A stretch of DNA of 31,865 nucleotides from DAIDHZ01 sp965370365 (GTDB taxonomy: Bacteria; Chlamydiota; Chlamydiia; Chlamydiales; SM23-39), in contig CBDUSP010000010.1 in NCBI GenBank assembly GCA_965370365.1, positions 1-31,865 of the forward strand, read 5' to 3'. The position numbers were made by a program, and so were the translations under genes. Positions 24,266 to 31,865 of this stretch are shown in pieces. The notes beneath the pieces were generated by a model. That model did not search any database. It was not told where the DNA came from and saw only the letters and a program-made list of their open reading frames with translations. Numbering within the stretch: position 1 is the stretch's first letter; each line of letters starts with the position of its first letter.

Positions 24266-24330
24266 TTAAGGATCCACTGATTCATTGCTTTTCCAGGAAT
24301 TCGGCTCTTTTGGCTCGAATCCCTGGAAAA
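24266..24330 (-). repeat. Dispersed repeat, copy 2, with hairpin
   Basis: Positions 24266-24303 match copy 1 at 15045-15082 (35 of 38). Here the repeat is part of a 15-bp inverted repeat (24289-24303 with 24316-24330, one mismatch, 12-nt loop) that starts directly at the stop codon of the MORN gene. There is no T-tract, so termination is uncertain. The minus strand reads RIPGKAMNQWILK. Confidence 0.8.
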
Positions 24331-25734
24331 TCATTTCTTCAAAGCTGCAATATCCTCTTTAAGCGGGGCTTTACTATAGGAAAACGTTCCGGAACTCTCT
24401 GTACCGTCTTTCGTCGTAAGCGTTCCTTCTACATTTTTATTTTTCCTACTAAACACCCCCGTGTACACATTTCCAGATTTCTCACAACTCAGCACCCCTT
24501 TTCCGTTCCACTCGTTGTTATCGAAGCCTCCTACATATTTACTCTTACTTGCGTAGACCTGCTCCCCCCAACCCTGTCGCTTCCCACGAGAAAACGGTCC
24601 TTTATATACCTCTCCATCGGAATAACTCCTCTGCCCTTGTCCATGCCGCAAGTCAGCTACCCATTCCCCCTCATATACAGATTCATCTGCATAGATCATC
24701 TTCCCTTGGCCATGCCGCAAGTCAAGCTCGAATCCCCCTTCATATTTATCTCTAGTGGTATCATCAACAGAACTACCCATCCCATGCCGCGCGCCAAACT
24801 TGAACTCCCCTGTATATGTTCCGGATTTATCTTTCAGAGTCCCGTGGCCATGATATAAGTCTGCTGCCCAACTCCCTTCATATCGCCGCCCATCTGCGTA
24901 ATTCATTGTCCCGTGGCCATGCCTCTGCCCACGTATCATTGTCCCCCCCTCATATTTCTCCTCCTTAACCTCCCCTTCCTCTTTCTTTGATGAGTAAATT
25001 ATCATCGTAATATTAGACGAGGATCCATCGTTAAAACTCCCCCCGTACACGATTCCTCTCTTTGTATCAGTCAGCTTCCCGCTGCCATTCGGAAGACCGT
25101 TTTTCATATCCCCTTCATATGTCTCATATATCTCGCCATCTCTCCAACGCAGCAGTAGCCCTTTGCCATGAGGCCTACCCTCCACCCACTCTCCCTTATA
25201 CAACTCATTATTATTGAGGCCGATGCCATACCCGTGCCCATGTGGTATCCCATTGTTCACCTTCCCGTAATATATAACGCGCCCTCCTGAAGTCATCAAC
25301 GATCCAATACCATTAGGCTGGTTATTCACCCAGGGCCCTACATATGCAGATATATGCTGACTTAACGGGAAGACAGAAAGAGCTATCTGTCGTGTGTCTT
25401 CGTTAGTTTTCGATTGAACAGTCCCTCTTCCATACACCCGCTTGCCCGCATTAAATCCCCCTATAAATGTCTCACTACTATTACTAGACTCCCCGTAGCC
25501 ATGAGCCAGCCCCCCTTTAATATCCCCTGTATATACCTCACCATCTTCGAGCATCAAGCAGCGAGTACTATCCGGAGAGACCCCTTGTGGATTTGCTACC
25601 ATACAACGATCCCCAAACCACTCTAACACTTTCTTGTGGCAATCGTTCAAAGGTGAAGATTCGGCACCGCTCTGTGTACCGGAAGTAGCGACCGGACCTC
25701 CATTCTGGAGACTTAACAGACTTGTCACGTTCAT
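24331..25734 (-). CDS. MORN-repeat protein 1
   Basis: The 467-residue protein is made of about 15 MORN-type units (pattern YxGxWxxGxxHGxGxxxxxDG), for example YEGGFELDLRHGQGKMIYAD and YEGEWVADLRHGQGQRSYSD. Units before residue ~230 are more irregular, and two are interrupted by longer inserts. The N-terminal ~70 residues lack repeats and signal peptide. MORN repeats form elongated beta-sheets that bind lipids or proteins; in bacteria they occur in host-interacting proteins and in toxin or phospholipid-related proteins. The ATG has a strong AGGAG site which lies inside the der fragment. It is a diverged paralogue of the larger MORN protein upstream; both share the final motif VYxGxFSR. Confidence 0.85.
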   Translation of the reverse strand: MNVTSLLSLQNGGPVATSGTQSGAESSPLNDCHKKVLEWFGDRCMVANPQGVSPDSTRCLMLEDGEVYTGDIKGGLAHGYGESSNSSETFIGGFNAGKRVYGRGTVQSKTNEDTRQIALSVFPLSQHISAYVGPWVNNQPNGIGSLMTSGGRVIYYGKVNNGIPHGHGYGIGLNNNELYKGEWVEGRPHGKGLLLRWRDGEIYETYEGDMKNGLPNGSGKLTDTKRGIVYGGSFNDGSSSNITMIIYSSKKEEGEVKEEKYEGGTMIRGQRHGHGTMNYADGRRYEGSWAADLYHGHGTLKDKSGTYTGEFKFGARHGMGSSVDDTTRDKYEGGFELDLRHGQGKMIYADESVYEGEWVADLRHGQGQRSYSDGEVYKGPFSRGKRQGWGEQVYASKSKYVGGFDNNEWNGKGVLSCEKSGNVYTGVFSRKNKNVEGTLTTKDGTESSGTFSYSKAPLKEDIAALKK

Positions 25735-25916
25735 AACTTTCTCCTGAAAAATCGATACCCCCCGACGTCAATCAAAAGACCGAAGAGTTCTGCCTCTGAA
25801 TAAGGGCGATCATGCGCAATCCCCTCTTGCTTATCGACAGCGGCAATTCTTTGCCCGCCAAAGCGATGAAAAAAGGTCAATCGCTTCACATCTACTGGTG
25901 CAATTAATGGAATCAT
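25735..25916 (-). pseudogene. der: Decayed 5' fragment of der
   Basis: The minus-strand frame from 25916 is a worn copy of the Der N-terminus. RIAAVDKQEGIAHDRPYSEA matches RISIVDEQEGITRDRLYCEA of intact Der, followed by ELFG and LLIDVGG versus LLIDTGG. A one-base shift after the glycine pair moves the match to the next frame (GIDFSGES versus GIDFSGKI). The P-loop GRPNVGKS is destroyed and two residues (of GRNF) are deleted. Similarity stops near codon 60, right at the MORN1 start. Confidence 0.88.
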
Positions 25917-25926
25917 AATACTATAA

Positions 25927-25932
25927 ATTATA
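25927..25932 (-). promoter_or_regulatory. Possible -10 element ahead of the der fragment and MORN1
   Basis: A perfect TATAAT on the minus strand lies in a short AT-rich gap between MORN2 and the der fragment. No convincing -35 hexamer is seen. It could drive MORN1 and der separately from MORN2. Confidence 0.3.
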
Positions 25933-25968
25933 CATTAATTAGGAATTGTTTTGTACCCGAAAAATGGC

Positions 25969-28065
25969 TCAAGAATTTCCTTTACAAGACGGAAGGCTAT
26001 CGTAGGAAAATTCTCTGTGAATCGGATCACCGTTTTTCTTCTTAAGGGTTCCTTTGATCGTACGCTTTGTCCGACTAAACCTCCCTTCGTACACATCGCC
26101 ATTTGGCAAAGTCAGCTTCCCTTGGCCAGACTTCTGATCATCTCTCCATTGACCTGTATATTGACTCCCATCTAGATAGAGCATTGTCCCTTGGCCATGC
26201 CGCTTGTTCAACTCGAACTCCCCTGTATATATTCCTTGTTTATCTGTCAGAGACCCTTGACCATGCCGCTCGTTAAAACTGAACTCCCCTATATATGTTT
26301 CTTGTTGATTTGTCAGAGCCCCTTGACCATGATATAAACCTGCGTCCCAGCCCCCTGTATATTGATGCCCATCTAGATAGAGCATTGTCCCTTGGCCATG
26401 CCGCCTGCTCAACTCGAACGCCCCTGTATATGTTCCTTGTTTATCTGTCAGAGTCCCTTGGCCATGATATAAACCTGCGTCCCAGCCCCCTATATATTGC
26501 GTATATACCCTGTGGTTACGAAATATCAGCTCCCCTGCTCCATGCGGCTTACCTTTCTCCCATGCTCCTTGATACACATTGTCGTTGGCGTCGATCCCTT
26601 GCCCTTTCCCATGTGGCAGTCCCTTCTCAAAACCCCCGTTATATATCTCAATCCCCTCTGAAGACTGTAGTGATCCTTGACCATGAAACTGATTATCCAA
26701 CCAGAACCCTTTATATACAGATTCATCTTGCCTGAGCTGGAAGACAAGGGGGGTAGTCTGTGGTGTTTGCGCGTTCTTTCTCTTGTTTGGGAAGCGCCAT
26801 TCCCCATATTGCAGTTTGCCCTTATTAAAGGTTCCTATAAATACCGCATTGTTTGTGTTCGTTAGCTTCCCGTGGCCTTCCCAACTTCCTTCATCCCATT
26901 CCCCTTCATATTTATTCCCGTTTGCGTAGATCAGCGTACCACAACCACTCTGGAGATCGTTTTTCCATTCTCCTTTATAGCTACTTCCGTCTGCGTAAAT
27001 CAGCGTACCACGACCACTCTGGCAATCGTTTTTCCATTCCCCTTCATATTTATCCCCGTCTGCGTAAATCAGAGTACCTTCACCGTGCCGTTCTCCTCTT
27101 TCAAACATTCCTTGATATACATTGTCGCATGCATAAGTGAGCTTCCCTTCGCCTTCCCAATTTCCGTTCTCCCATTTCCCTTCATATCTACCCCCGTTTG
27201 CGTAGATCAGCGTACCACGACCACTCTGGTAATCTTTTTTCCATTGCCCTTCATATTTATCCCCATCTGCGTAAATCAGAGTGCCTTCACCGTGCCGTTC
27301 TCCTCTTTCAAACATTCCTTGATATACATTGCCGCATGCATAAGTGAGCTTCCCTTCGCCATGCCTCTTGTTAAACTCAAACTCCCCTTCATATTTATCC
27401 CCGTTTGAGGAGATCAGCGTAGCACGACCACTCTGGTAATCTCTTTTCCATTGCCCTTTATATCTACCCCCGTCTGCGTAAGTCAGAGTCCCTTCACCGT
27501 GCCGTTCTCCACTTGCAAACATTCCTTGATATACATTGCCGCATGCATAAGTACTCTGCCCATGACCGTGACGCACTCCCTGACTCCAACCTCCCTGATA
27601 TATTACTAAGCCATTGCTTATAGCGGTCACCTTCCCGTAACCGTCATAGCAGCCGCTACTGAGTCCACCCTCATATTTATATTGCTTCCCCTGGTGTACA
27701 AAAATCAGCTGCCCGTTACCTCCAAAAACGCCATTCTGAACGCTCTCTTCATAGATAGCTTCGGGGGCAGTCATCATCTTCCCCTGCGCAATGTTGTCTA
27801 CCCGACAAGTCGGATTGCACCTCTGTATGTATGATGGTGCGATTGGTGCGATTGGTGCGATTGGTGCGATTGGTGCGATTGGTGCGATTGGCGCGATTGG
27901 CGCGATAGCCGTCTGTGCATTATTGGTTTGATAAATCCTGTTCCCAGAATCAACTCGGGGAGGGGGACGGGGGGGAAGAAGAACATCCCAGGGGCCTTCC
28001 GTATTTGTATTGATCTTCTGTCCCGAAGGCTGGGTATGTGCGGAGCCGCTGCCAGAAACTGTCAT
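25969..28065 (-). CDS. MORN-repeat protein 2 with Ile-Ala-Pro repeat linker
   Basis: The 698-residue protein begins with a Ser/Pro-rich, disordered-looking head, then eight IAP tripeptides (about residues 53-77), then about 23 MORN units covering most of residues 130-670. Units 3-11 are very alike (YQGMFERGERHGEGTLIYAD, YEGEWKNDCQSGRGTLIYAD) and come from a 207-bp DNA period. There is no signal peptide. No clear ribosome-binding site precedes the ATG at 28065; an ATG pair near residue 97 has a GGGGAAG upstream and could start a shorter form. A cytoplasmic scaffold or a secreted effector are both possible. Its end (VYEGRFSRTKRTIKGTLKKK) matches MORN1, showing common origin. Confidence 0.85.
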   Translation of the reverse strand: MTVSGSGSAHTQPSGQKINTNTEGPWDVLLPPRPPPRVDSGNRIYQTNNAQTAIAPIAPIAPIAPIAPIAPIAPIAPSYIQRCNPTCRVDNIAQGKMMTAPEAIYEESVQNGVFGGNGQLIFVHQGKQYKYEGGLSSGCYDGYGKVTAISNGLVIYQGGWSQGVRHGHGQSTYACGNVYQGMFASGERHGEGTLTYADGGRYKGQWKRDYQSGRATLISSNGDKYEGEFEFNKRHGEGKLTYACGNVYQGMFERGERHGEGTLIYADGDKYEGQWKKDYQSGRGTLIYANGGRYEGKWENGNWEGEGKLTYACDNVYQGMFERGERHGEGTLIYADGDKYEGEWKNDCQSGRGTLIYADGSSYKGEWKNDLQSGCGTLIYANGNKYEGEWDEGSWEGHGKLTNTNNAVFIGTFNKGKLQYGEWRFPNKRKNAQTPQTTPLVFQLRQDESVYKGFWLDNQFHGQGSLQSSEGIEIYNGGFEKGLPHGKGQGIDANDNVYQGAWEKGKPHGAGELIFRNHRVYTQYIGGWDAGLYHGQGTLTDKQGTYTGAFELSRRHGQGTMLYLDGHQYTGGWDAGLYHGQGALTNQQETYIGEFSFNERHGQGSLTDKQGIYTGEFELNKRHGQGTMLYLDGSQYTGQWRDDQKSGQGKLTLPNGDVYEGRFSRTKRTIKGTLKKKNGDPIHREFSYDSLPSCKGNS
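27071..27545 (-). repeat. 207-bp higher-order repeat in MORN2
   Basis: Near-identical stretches start at 27071, 27278 and 27485, each 207 bp apart (three 23-residue MORN units, 69 codons). Over the first ~75 bp, copies differ by only one or a few bases. This points to recent multiplication or gene conversion of three-unit blocks. Confidence 0.85.
27836..27907 (-). repeat. Nine-base tandem repeat coding for Ile-Ala-Pro
   Basis: Eight head-to-tail copies of GGTGCGATT (the last two are GGCGCGAT-type variants) encode eight IAP tripeptides in the MORN2 linker. Nine-base units keep the frame, so slippage would change linker length and not switch the gene off. Confidence 0.92.
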
Positions 28066-28131
28066 AATAATATACCAACGCTGTTTTTATATATTATTAT
28101 ACCTAATATAGTTTTTTATTTCTACTTATAA

Positions 28132-31100
28132 CTAACAGCTAGGCATGTTTAAAAACATTTTTTCAAAAATGTTTAAAAGCTCATCGCGATTCAAATAATT
28201 AATTTGATCATCGGACCCAACAACCTGATCTAAAAGGCCTTTTTTCCTTTCGATAATTGCGTGGATGTCCTCTTCAATTGTGTTTTTTGTAACAAGCTTA
28301 AAGACTTGGACTCCGCGATTTTGCCCGATGCGATGCACGCGATCGGTGGCTTGATTTTCTTTAGCGGGATTCCACCAGCGATCGTAGTGAATGACAATGG
28401 AAGCAACCGTGAGATCGATTCCCACCCCCGCGGCAAGAAGAGATCCTACAAAAACCTCACACGCTGGATCTTCTCGAAATTTACGAAGCTGGGCATTGCG
28501 ATCACGGGTCGATCCCTTGATCGATGCATAGCCAATTTTCTTCTTCTTGAGATACGCTTCAATCATCTCAATCATCCCTAAATATTGCGAAAAGACGACG
28601 ACTTTCTGATTCGAGTCTCTTGCCTCAGATAAAAGCTCTATAAAAAGATCCCATTTTCCTGAAGAATATTTTTGGTAATTTTTTATGTCCTTGGAAATAA
28701 GCGCTGGATGATCGCAAATCTGCTTCATCTTCGAGAGCGCAGAAAACACATGGAGGTACTTCACAGGCTTTGATTCGTCTTTAAGATCCTGATAGAGACC
28801 ACTCCTCATTTCATTTACAACTTCTCTATAGAGAACGGTTTGCTCATCTGATAAATCGCAGTAGGCAATTTCTTCCATTTTCTCAGGAAGATCGCGAAGA
28901 ACTTCGCTTTTTTTTCGTCGTAAAATAAAGGGCTTTACAAGCCTTGCAAGAAGCTCTCTTTTTCCCTCATCATTTTCTTTTTCAATCGGGCGCGTAAACA
29001 TCTCACGAAACACGGCATCTGATGGCATATAAGAAGGAAGGACCACATCAAAAAGGGCCTTGATCTCACGCAAACGGTTTTCAATGGGAGTCCCGGTAAG
29101 GCCAACGCACATTTTCGCCCTCACTTTACGCAAGATCTGATGCGTCTGAGATCGATCGTTTTTTGCCACCTGAATTTCATCGTAGAAGGCCGCCTCAAAG
29201 GAAAGCGTCTTCACAAGTTCGTCTGATTGCCTTAACACTCCATACGATGTAAGCAAAAGATCATAATCGGATTCAAAATTATCTAAACTCCTTGAGGTTC
29301 CGTAGTAGATGCATACGCGAATTCCCGGCAAAAACCGCTTTAACTGCTCTTCCCAGTGATAAATCACAGAGGTTGGACAAACAACGAGATACTTACTGTG
29401 TTTCTCCGGGTCAGCATTGAAAATGCCAGCAAGAAGAGCCATGGCTTGGTGGGTTTTCCCAAGACCCATATCATCACAAAGAAGACCCGACAAACCATGA
29501 CAATAGAGAAACCACAACCAATGCACCCCTTGTTCTTGATAGGGCCGTAAACGTGATTGCAGACCAGAAATATCTAACAACTCTTTTGTCTCAAACTGGT
29601 TGAGCTCGCCGAGCACTTTTTGCGTCTCTTGCGCGCTCGGTGATATTCCTTTTGTCTCTTCAATTGCCTCAAATGCTTCCAGGCGAAACCATTCAAGGGT
29701 ATCGAGTTTGACAAGCCCCCTTTTTCGATCGAGCCGCTTCTTTGGCAGCTGCTTGATCCAGTTAAACCTGGCATCTTTTAAATTCAAAAAGCCCGCTTTT
29801 GAGAAAAGCGATCGTTTTTTCTCAAAAAAAGCGTCCCATATCGCAAAGATGTCGGTCGCGCCAACATCTGATTCGTACACAAAATCGACAAGCCACTGCC
29901 CCGTTTTTTTTCGGGAATCGCGAGAAATCTTCCGAATCTTGAGTTTAAGCCTTTTTGGTTTTTGTAAATGTGGATCAATCTCTTCAATATAAGACACTAG
30001 AGACCCTAGTTCATACGCGCAAAAAGAGACTTCTTGATCATGCGGAATCACAACAGATTCTCGATATTTTTCAGGAACACTTAAATGTGGCGCAATGGAA
30101 GAAAACCCTTTCCCTTCCATATAAAAAAAGTCTCCAAAGAACCGCACTGAAGAGGGGTCTACACCCGAGACATACTTAAACTTAGGAGTCACTGTGATGA
30201 GCCCCTCATCATTTAAAAAGACCCTCAAGCCAATTTTTTCAATGGGAGCATCTGTGCTAAAAAACCCGCGGACCTGCTCGAGCTCCATTTCGTGCTCTTT
30301 AATAAACGAAGAGATTGCGGATTTGTTGACTCTCAAGCCCGGATGCAAAGGAAGCCCTCGAGACTCCTTCTTCATGTAAAAGCCCTGCCCTTTAACATAA
30401 ATCCACTGATCGAAATGCACCGTCTCTTCCATAGGGAAGTTGAGCTCCACATCAAAGCGAAGTTCATCAGCAGAGGTCATGGCATAAGTCAAACGTGACT
30501 CCAAGCTCCCCACATGCGTTTGATAGCCTGGAAATTGATGCAACCACTCCCGATGGCGATTGACAAAATCGGAAACCTTGTCCCAGGAAATGATTGTCTC
30601 TTTTTCAGGGAACATCAACCCCTCTACACAATAAAATCCCTTGCCAGGAAGATATACCCATGGAGCAAAACATGAAGCCTTTTTATCTTTAACCTCCTTA
30701 ACATCAAAGAGATATAGGTTTATGTGGAGGTTTGCTTCTCCATCAAAATGGAGATGATACTTTGGCTCTTGTGGCTCTGAATGGATTGGAAGAAACGTTG
30801 CGAGCTCCTTGGAATTCTTGATAAGAAAGTCTCCGATTTTCTCCTCTGGAACCACCTCTGAGCCAGCGAAAGCAGCAGATCCCTTTCGGTAGAAGCCTTT
30901 GCCCTCCATGTAGATCCAGTCGCCAACGTTGACGCCTTCACCGTTTTGTGGCGATAGCGTTTTTTGTGGTCCCGCCGAAACCGTAAGACAGCGTTTTTCC
31001 TCATCATAGGTAACACTCTCGATCGAGGAGCTTTCCTCTCCTACAACTTCCAAAGGAAACTGAACTGTCGCGAGTGACGGCAAAATCCATGGTAAATGTA

Positions 31101-31821
31101 CCTCGGAGATATAGAAAAACAGTTCCACATCTCCAAAGCGCACCTTCATATCGTGGGGAAGAGGACTTCCTTCAAACGAAATAGTGTAAGAAGACCCCTC
31201 ATCTTGGAGCTCCATAAGCCACTTGGCAAGATCTGCCCAAAAAGAGAGCTCATAGCGCAAGGCGTGGCTTGCATTCCCCTTTTTATATTGCTCGATTTCC
31301 TCAGAAGACAGATTCGAGAACTTGATTGATGTCTCTTCAGTTTCTTCTTTCTTTGGGGAAATGATCTCTGAAAGTCGTTTCTTGGCTTTTTCACTTTGTG
31401 GTTTGATGGAAAAAAGGACCTTCTTTGTAGAAGATAAGCAAGCATACTCCTCCTCATTTTTCACAAAGCACTTAGGGTCAGGCTCTTGCCTTTTTGCCTC
31501 CATTTGAAACAGGCGATTCCAGAGGGATTTGTTAAAGCGGACATGTAGAGGCTCATCCGTCCCATTAAAAATGCGCAAATAGGCAGCGGAAAGATGAACA
31601 CAAGCGCCCTCTGTCTCAGAGGCCTTGCAGCTGCAGAAAGAGTCGTTAAGAGCGCCCTTATCGTTCATTTGAAGGAAGGCAAACTCTTGTTTTTTCCCTT
31701 TTTCTTGAACGCCAACATGATACGTGCCTCTGGAGAAGACAGGCTCTTTTACTCCATGATCCTTCCAGAGGGCTGTGGCTTTTTCAGCGAAGCGAGATAG
31801 AAAATCGGGAGGGTTTTGCAT
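28132..31821 (-). CDS. SWIM-domain SNF2/SWI2-family helicase
   Basis: The 1229-residue protein has an N-terminal SWIM zinc finger (C63-x-C65-x8-C74-x-H76), a ~450-residue middle part with four copies of a (W/F)xYxxGKGFY motif (about 302-311, 388-397, 472-482, 564-574), then a SNF2 ATPase: CDDMGLGKTHQAM (K789 in the Walker A), DEIQ (D881-E882, in place of DEAQ/DEAH), GLTGTPIENRLRE, VVFSQYLGMIEMIE, LLAAGVGIDLT and DRWWNPAKENQATDRVHRIGQ. Chlamydiae are known to carry SWI/SNF-type helicases of this build (CT555, CT708 in C. trachomatis). It probably remodels DNA-protein complexes or RNA polymerase. A GGAGGGAAGG site precedes the ATG; the gene is complete. The remaining 44 bp of the window upstream hold nothing recognisable. 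Confidence 0.95.
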   Translation of the reverse strand: MQNPPDFLSRFAEKATALWKDHGVKEPVFSRGTYHVGVQEKGKKQEFAFLQMNDKGALNDSFCSCKASETEGACVHLSAAYLRIFNGTDEPLHVRFNKSLWNRLFQMEAKRQEPDPKCFVKNEEEYACLSSTKKVLFSIKPQSEKAKKRLSEIISPKKEETEETSIKFSNLSSEEIEQYKKGNASHALRYELSFWADLAKWLMELQDEGSSYTISFEGSPLPHDMKVRFGDVELFFYISEVHLPWILPSLATVQFPLEVVGEESSSIESVTYDEEKRCLTVSAGPQKTLSPQNGEGVNVGDWIYMEGKGFYRKGSAAFAGSEVVPEEKIGDFLIKNSKELATFLPIHSEPQEPKYHLHFDGEANLHINLYLFDVKEVKDKKASCFAPWVYLPGKGFYCVEGLMFPEKETIISWDKVSDFVNRHREWLHQFPGYQTHVGSLESRLTYAMTSADELRFDVELNFPMEETVHFDQWIYVKGQGFYMKKESRGLPLHPGLRVNKSAISSFIKEHEMELEQVRGFFSTDAPIEKIGLRVFLNDEGLITVTPKFKYVSGVDPSSVRFFGDFFYMEGKGFSSIAPHLSVPEKYRESVVIPHDQEVSFCAYELGSLVSYIEEIDPHLQKPKRLKLKIRKISRDSRKKTGQWLVDFVYESDVGATDIFAIWDAFFEKKRSLFSKAGFLNLKDARFNWIKQLPKKRLDRKRGLVKLDTLEWFRLEAFEAIEETKGISPSAQETQKVLGELNQFETKELLDISGLQSRLRPYQEQGVHWLWFLYCHGLSGLLCDDMGLGKTHQAMALLAGIFNADPEKHSKYLVVCPTSVIYHWEEQLKRFLPGIRVCIYYGTSRSLDNFESDYDLLLTSYGVLRQSDELVKTLSFEAAFYDEIQVAKNDRSQTHQILRKVRAKMCVGLTGTPIENRLREIKALFDVVLPSYMPSDAVFREMFTRPIEKENDEGKRELLARLVKPFILRRKKSEVLRDLPEKMEEIAYCDLSDEQTVLYREVVNEMRSGLYQDLKDESKPVKYLHVFSALSKMKQICDHPALISKDIKNYQKYSSGKWDLFIELLSEARDSNQKVVVFSQYLGMIEMIEAYLKKKKIGYASIKGSTRDRNAQLRKFREDPACEVFVGSLLAAGVGIDLTVASIVIHYDRWWNPAKENQATDRVHRIGQNRGVQVFKLVTKNTIEEDIHAIIERKKGLLDQVVGSDDQINYLNRDELLNIFEKMFLNMPSC

Positions 31822-31865
31822 AGGTACCTTCCCTCCATTGTACTAAGCTGATTTTTTTGTTGTCT

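Noticed and set aside
24301..24330. Resemblance to a tRNA T-arm (GGCTCGAATCC)
   Set aside because: No acceptor stem, anticodon arm or D-arm can be built around it; it is one arm of the dispersed-repeat hairpin.
26295..27408. Long plus-strand frames opposite MORN2 with repeated peptides
   Set aside because: They are antisense shadows of the MORN repeats; the periodicity comes from the minus-strand gene.
26900..27550. Possible CRISPR array because of regular near-identical repeats
   Set aside because: The period is 207 bp, the repeats are coding MORN units in frame, and there are no unique spacers or cas genes.

Overview
The window looks like chromosomal DNA of a chlamydia-related bacterium (phylum Chlamydiota, probably an 'environmental' family such as the Waddliaceae, Simkaniaceae or Parachlamydiaceae rather than Chlamydia itself). 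The evidence is the pepF-groES-groEL block (same gene set as C. trachomatis CT112-CT110, recalled), tpiA next to xseA-xseB (as CT328-CT330), an IHF/HU-type protein with strong resemblance to chlamydial IhfA, and a SWIM/SNF2 helicase. Species cannot be fixed from the sequence alone.

Layout. Positions 1-809: the 3' end of a repeat-rich surface-type protein gene (+). Positions 836-3685: a minus-strand block with rnhB, a DedA/VTT-like membrane protein, a membrane-anchored hypothetical and a repeat-containing hypothetical. Positions 3755-5831: the groES-groEL operon (-) with a clear terminator and a promoter candidate lying inside the 5' end of the divergent pepF. Positions 5813-10305: pepF, an HPr-like ptsH, rpiA (-), a small basic protein gene and tyrS. 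Positions 10292-13386 (-): an unknown membrane protein and an LptD-like outer-membrane protein. Positions 13570-16502 (+): a DUF378 protein, an SDR39U1-type epimerase, a tiny secreted peptide candidate, a Yip1-like membrane protein and a small exported protein, interrupted at 14965-15232 by a non-coding stretch holding a dispersed repeat and a large imperfect palindrome. Positions 16492-19305 (-): a divergent protein-kinase-like protein and xseA-xseB. Positions 19356-21812 (+): tpiA-secG, then ihfA and a companion gene. Positions 21800-31821 (-): an exported hypothetical, der, two MORN-repeat proteins and a SNF2 helicase.

The most unusual part is 22598-28065. A 159-bp near-perfect inverted repeat (69-bp arms, one mismatch) has landed in the 3' end of the essential GTPase gene der. 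It supplies the last nine codons and the stop, and cuts off a basic tail that is still readable on the far side. Further upstream on the same strand lies a decayed copy of the first ~60 codons of der, placed between two paralogous MORN genes. The order MORN - der fragment - MORN - der is what a tandem duplication of a MORN-der unit would leave.

Most other genes are housekeeping: protein folding (GroES/EL), peptide turnover (PepF), pentose phosphate and glycolytic steps (RpiA, TpiA), translation (TyrS), ribosome assembly (Der), DNA repair and RNA removal (XseAB, RNase HII), secretion (SecG) and LPS transport (LptD). Several genes overlap convergently by about 11-14 bp, showing compact packing. 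The accessory part consists of the adhesin-like repeats, the kinase-like protein, the MORN proteins and the unknown membrane proteins, which are the candidates for host interaction.
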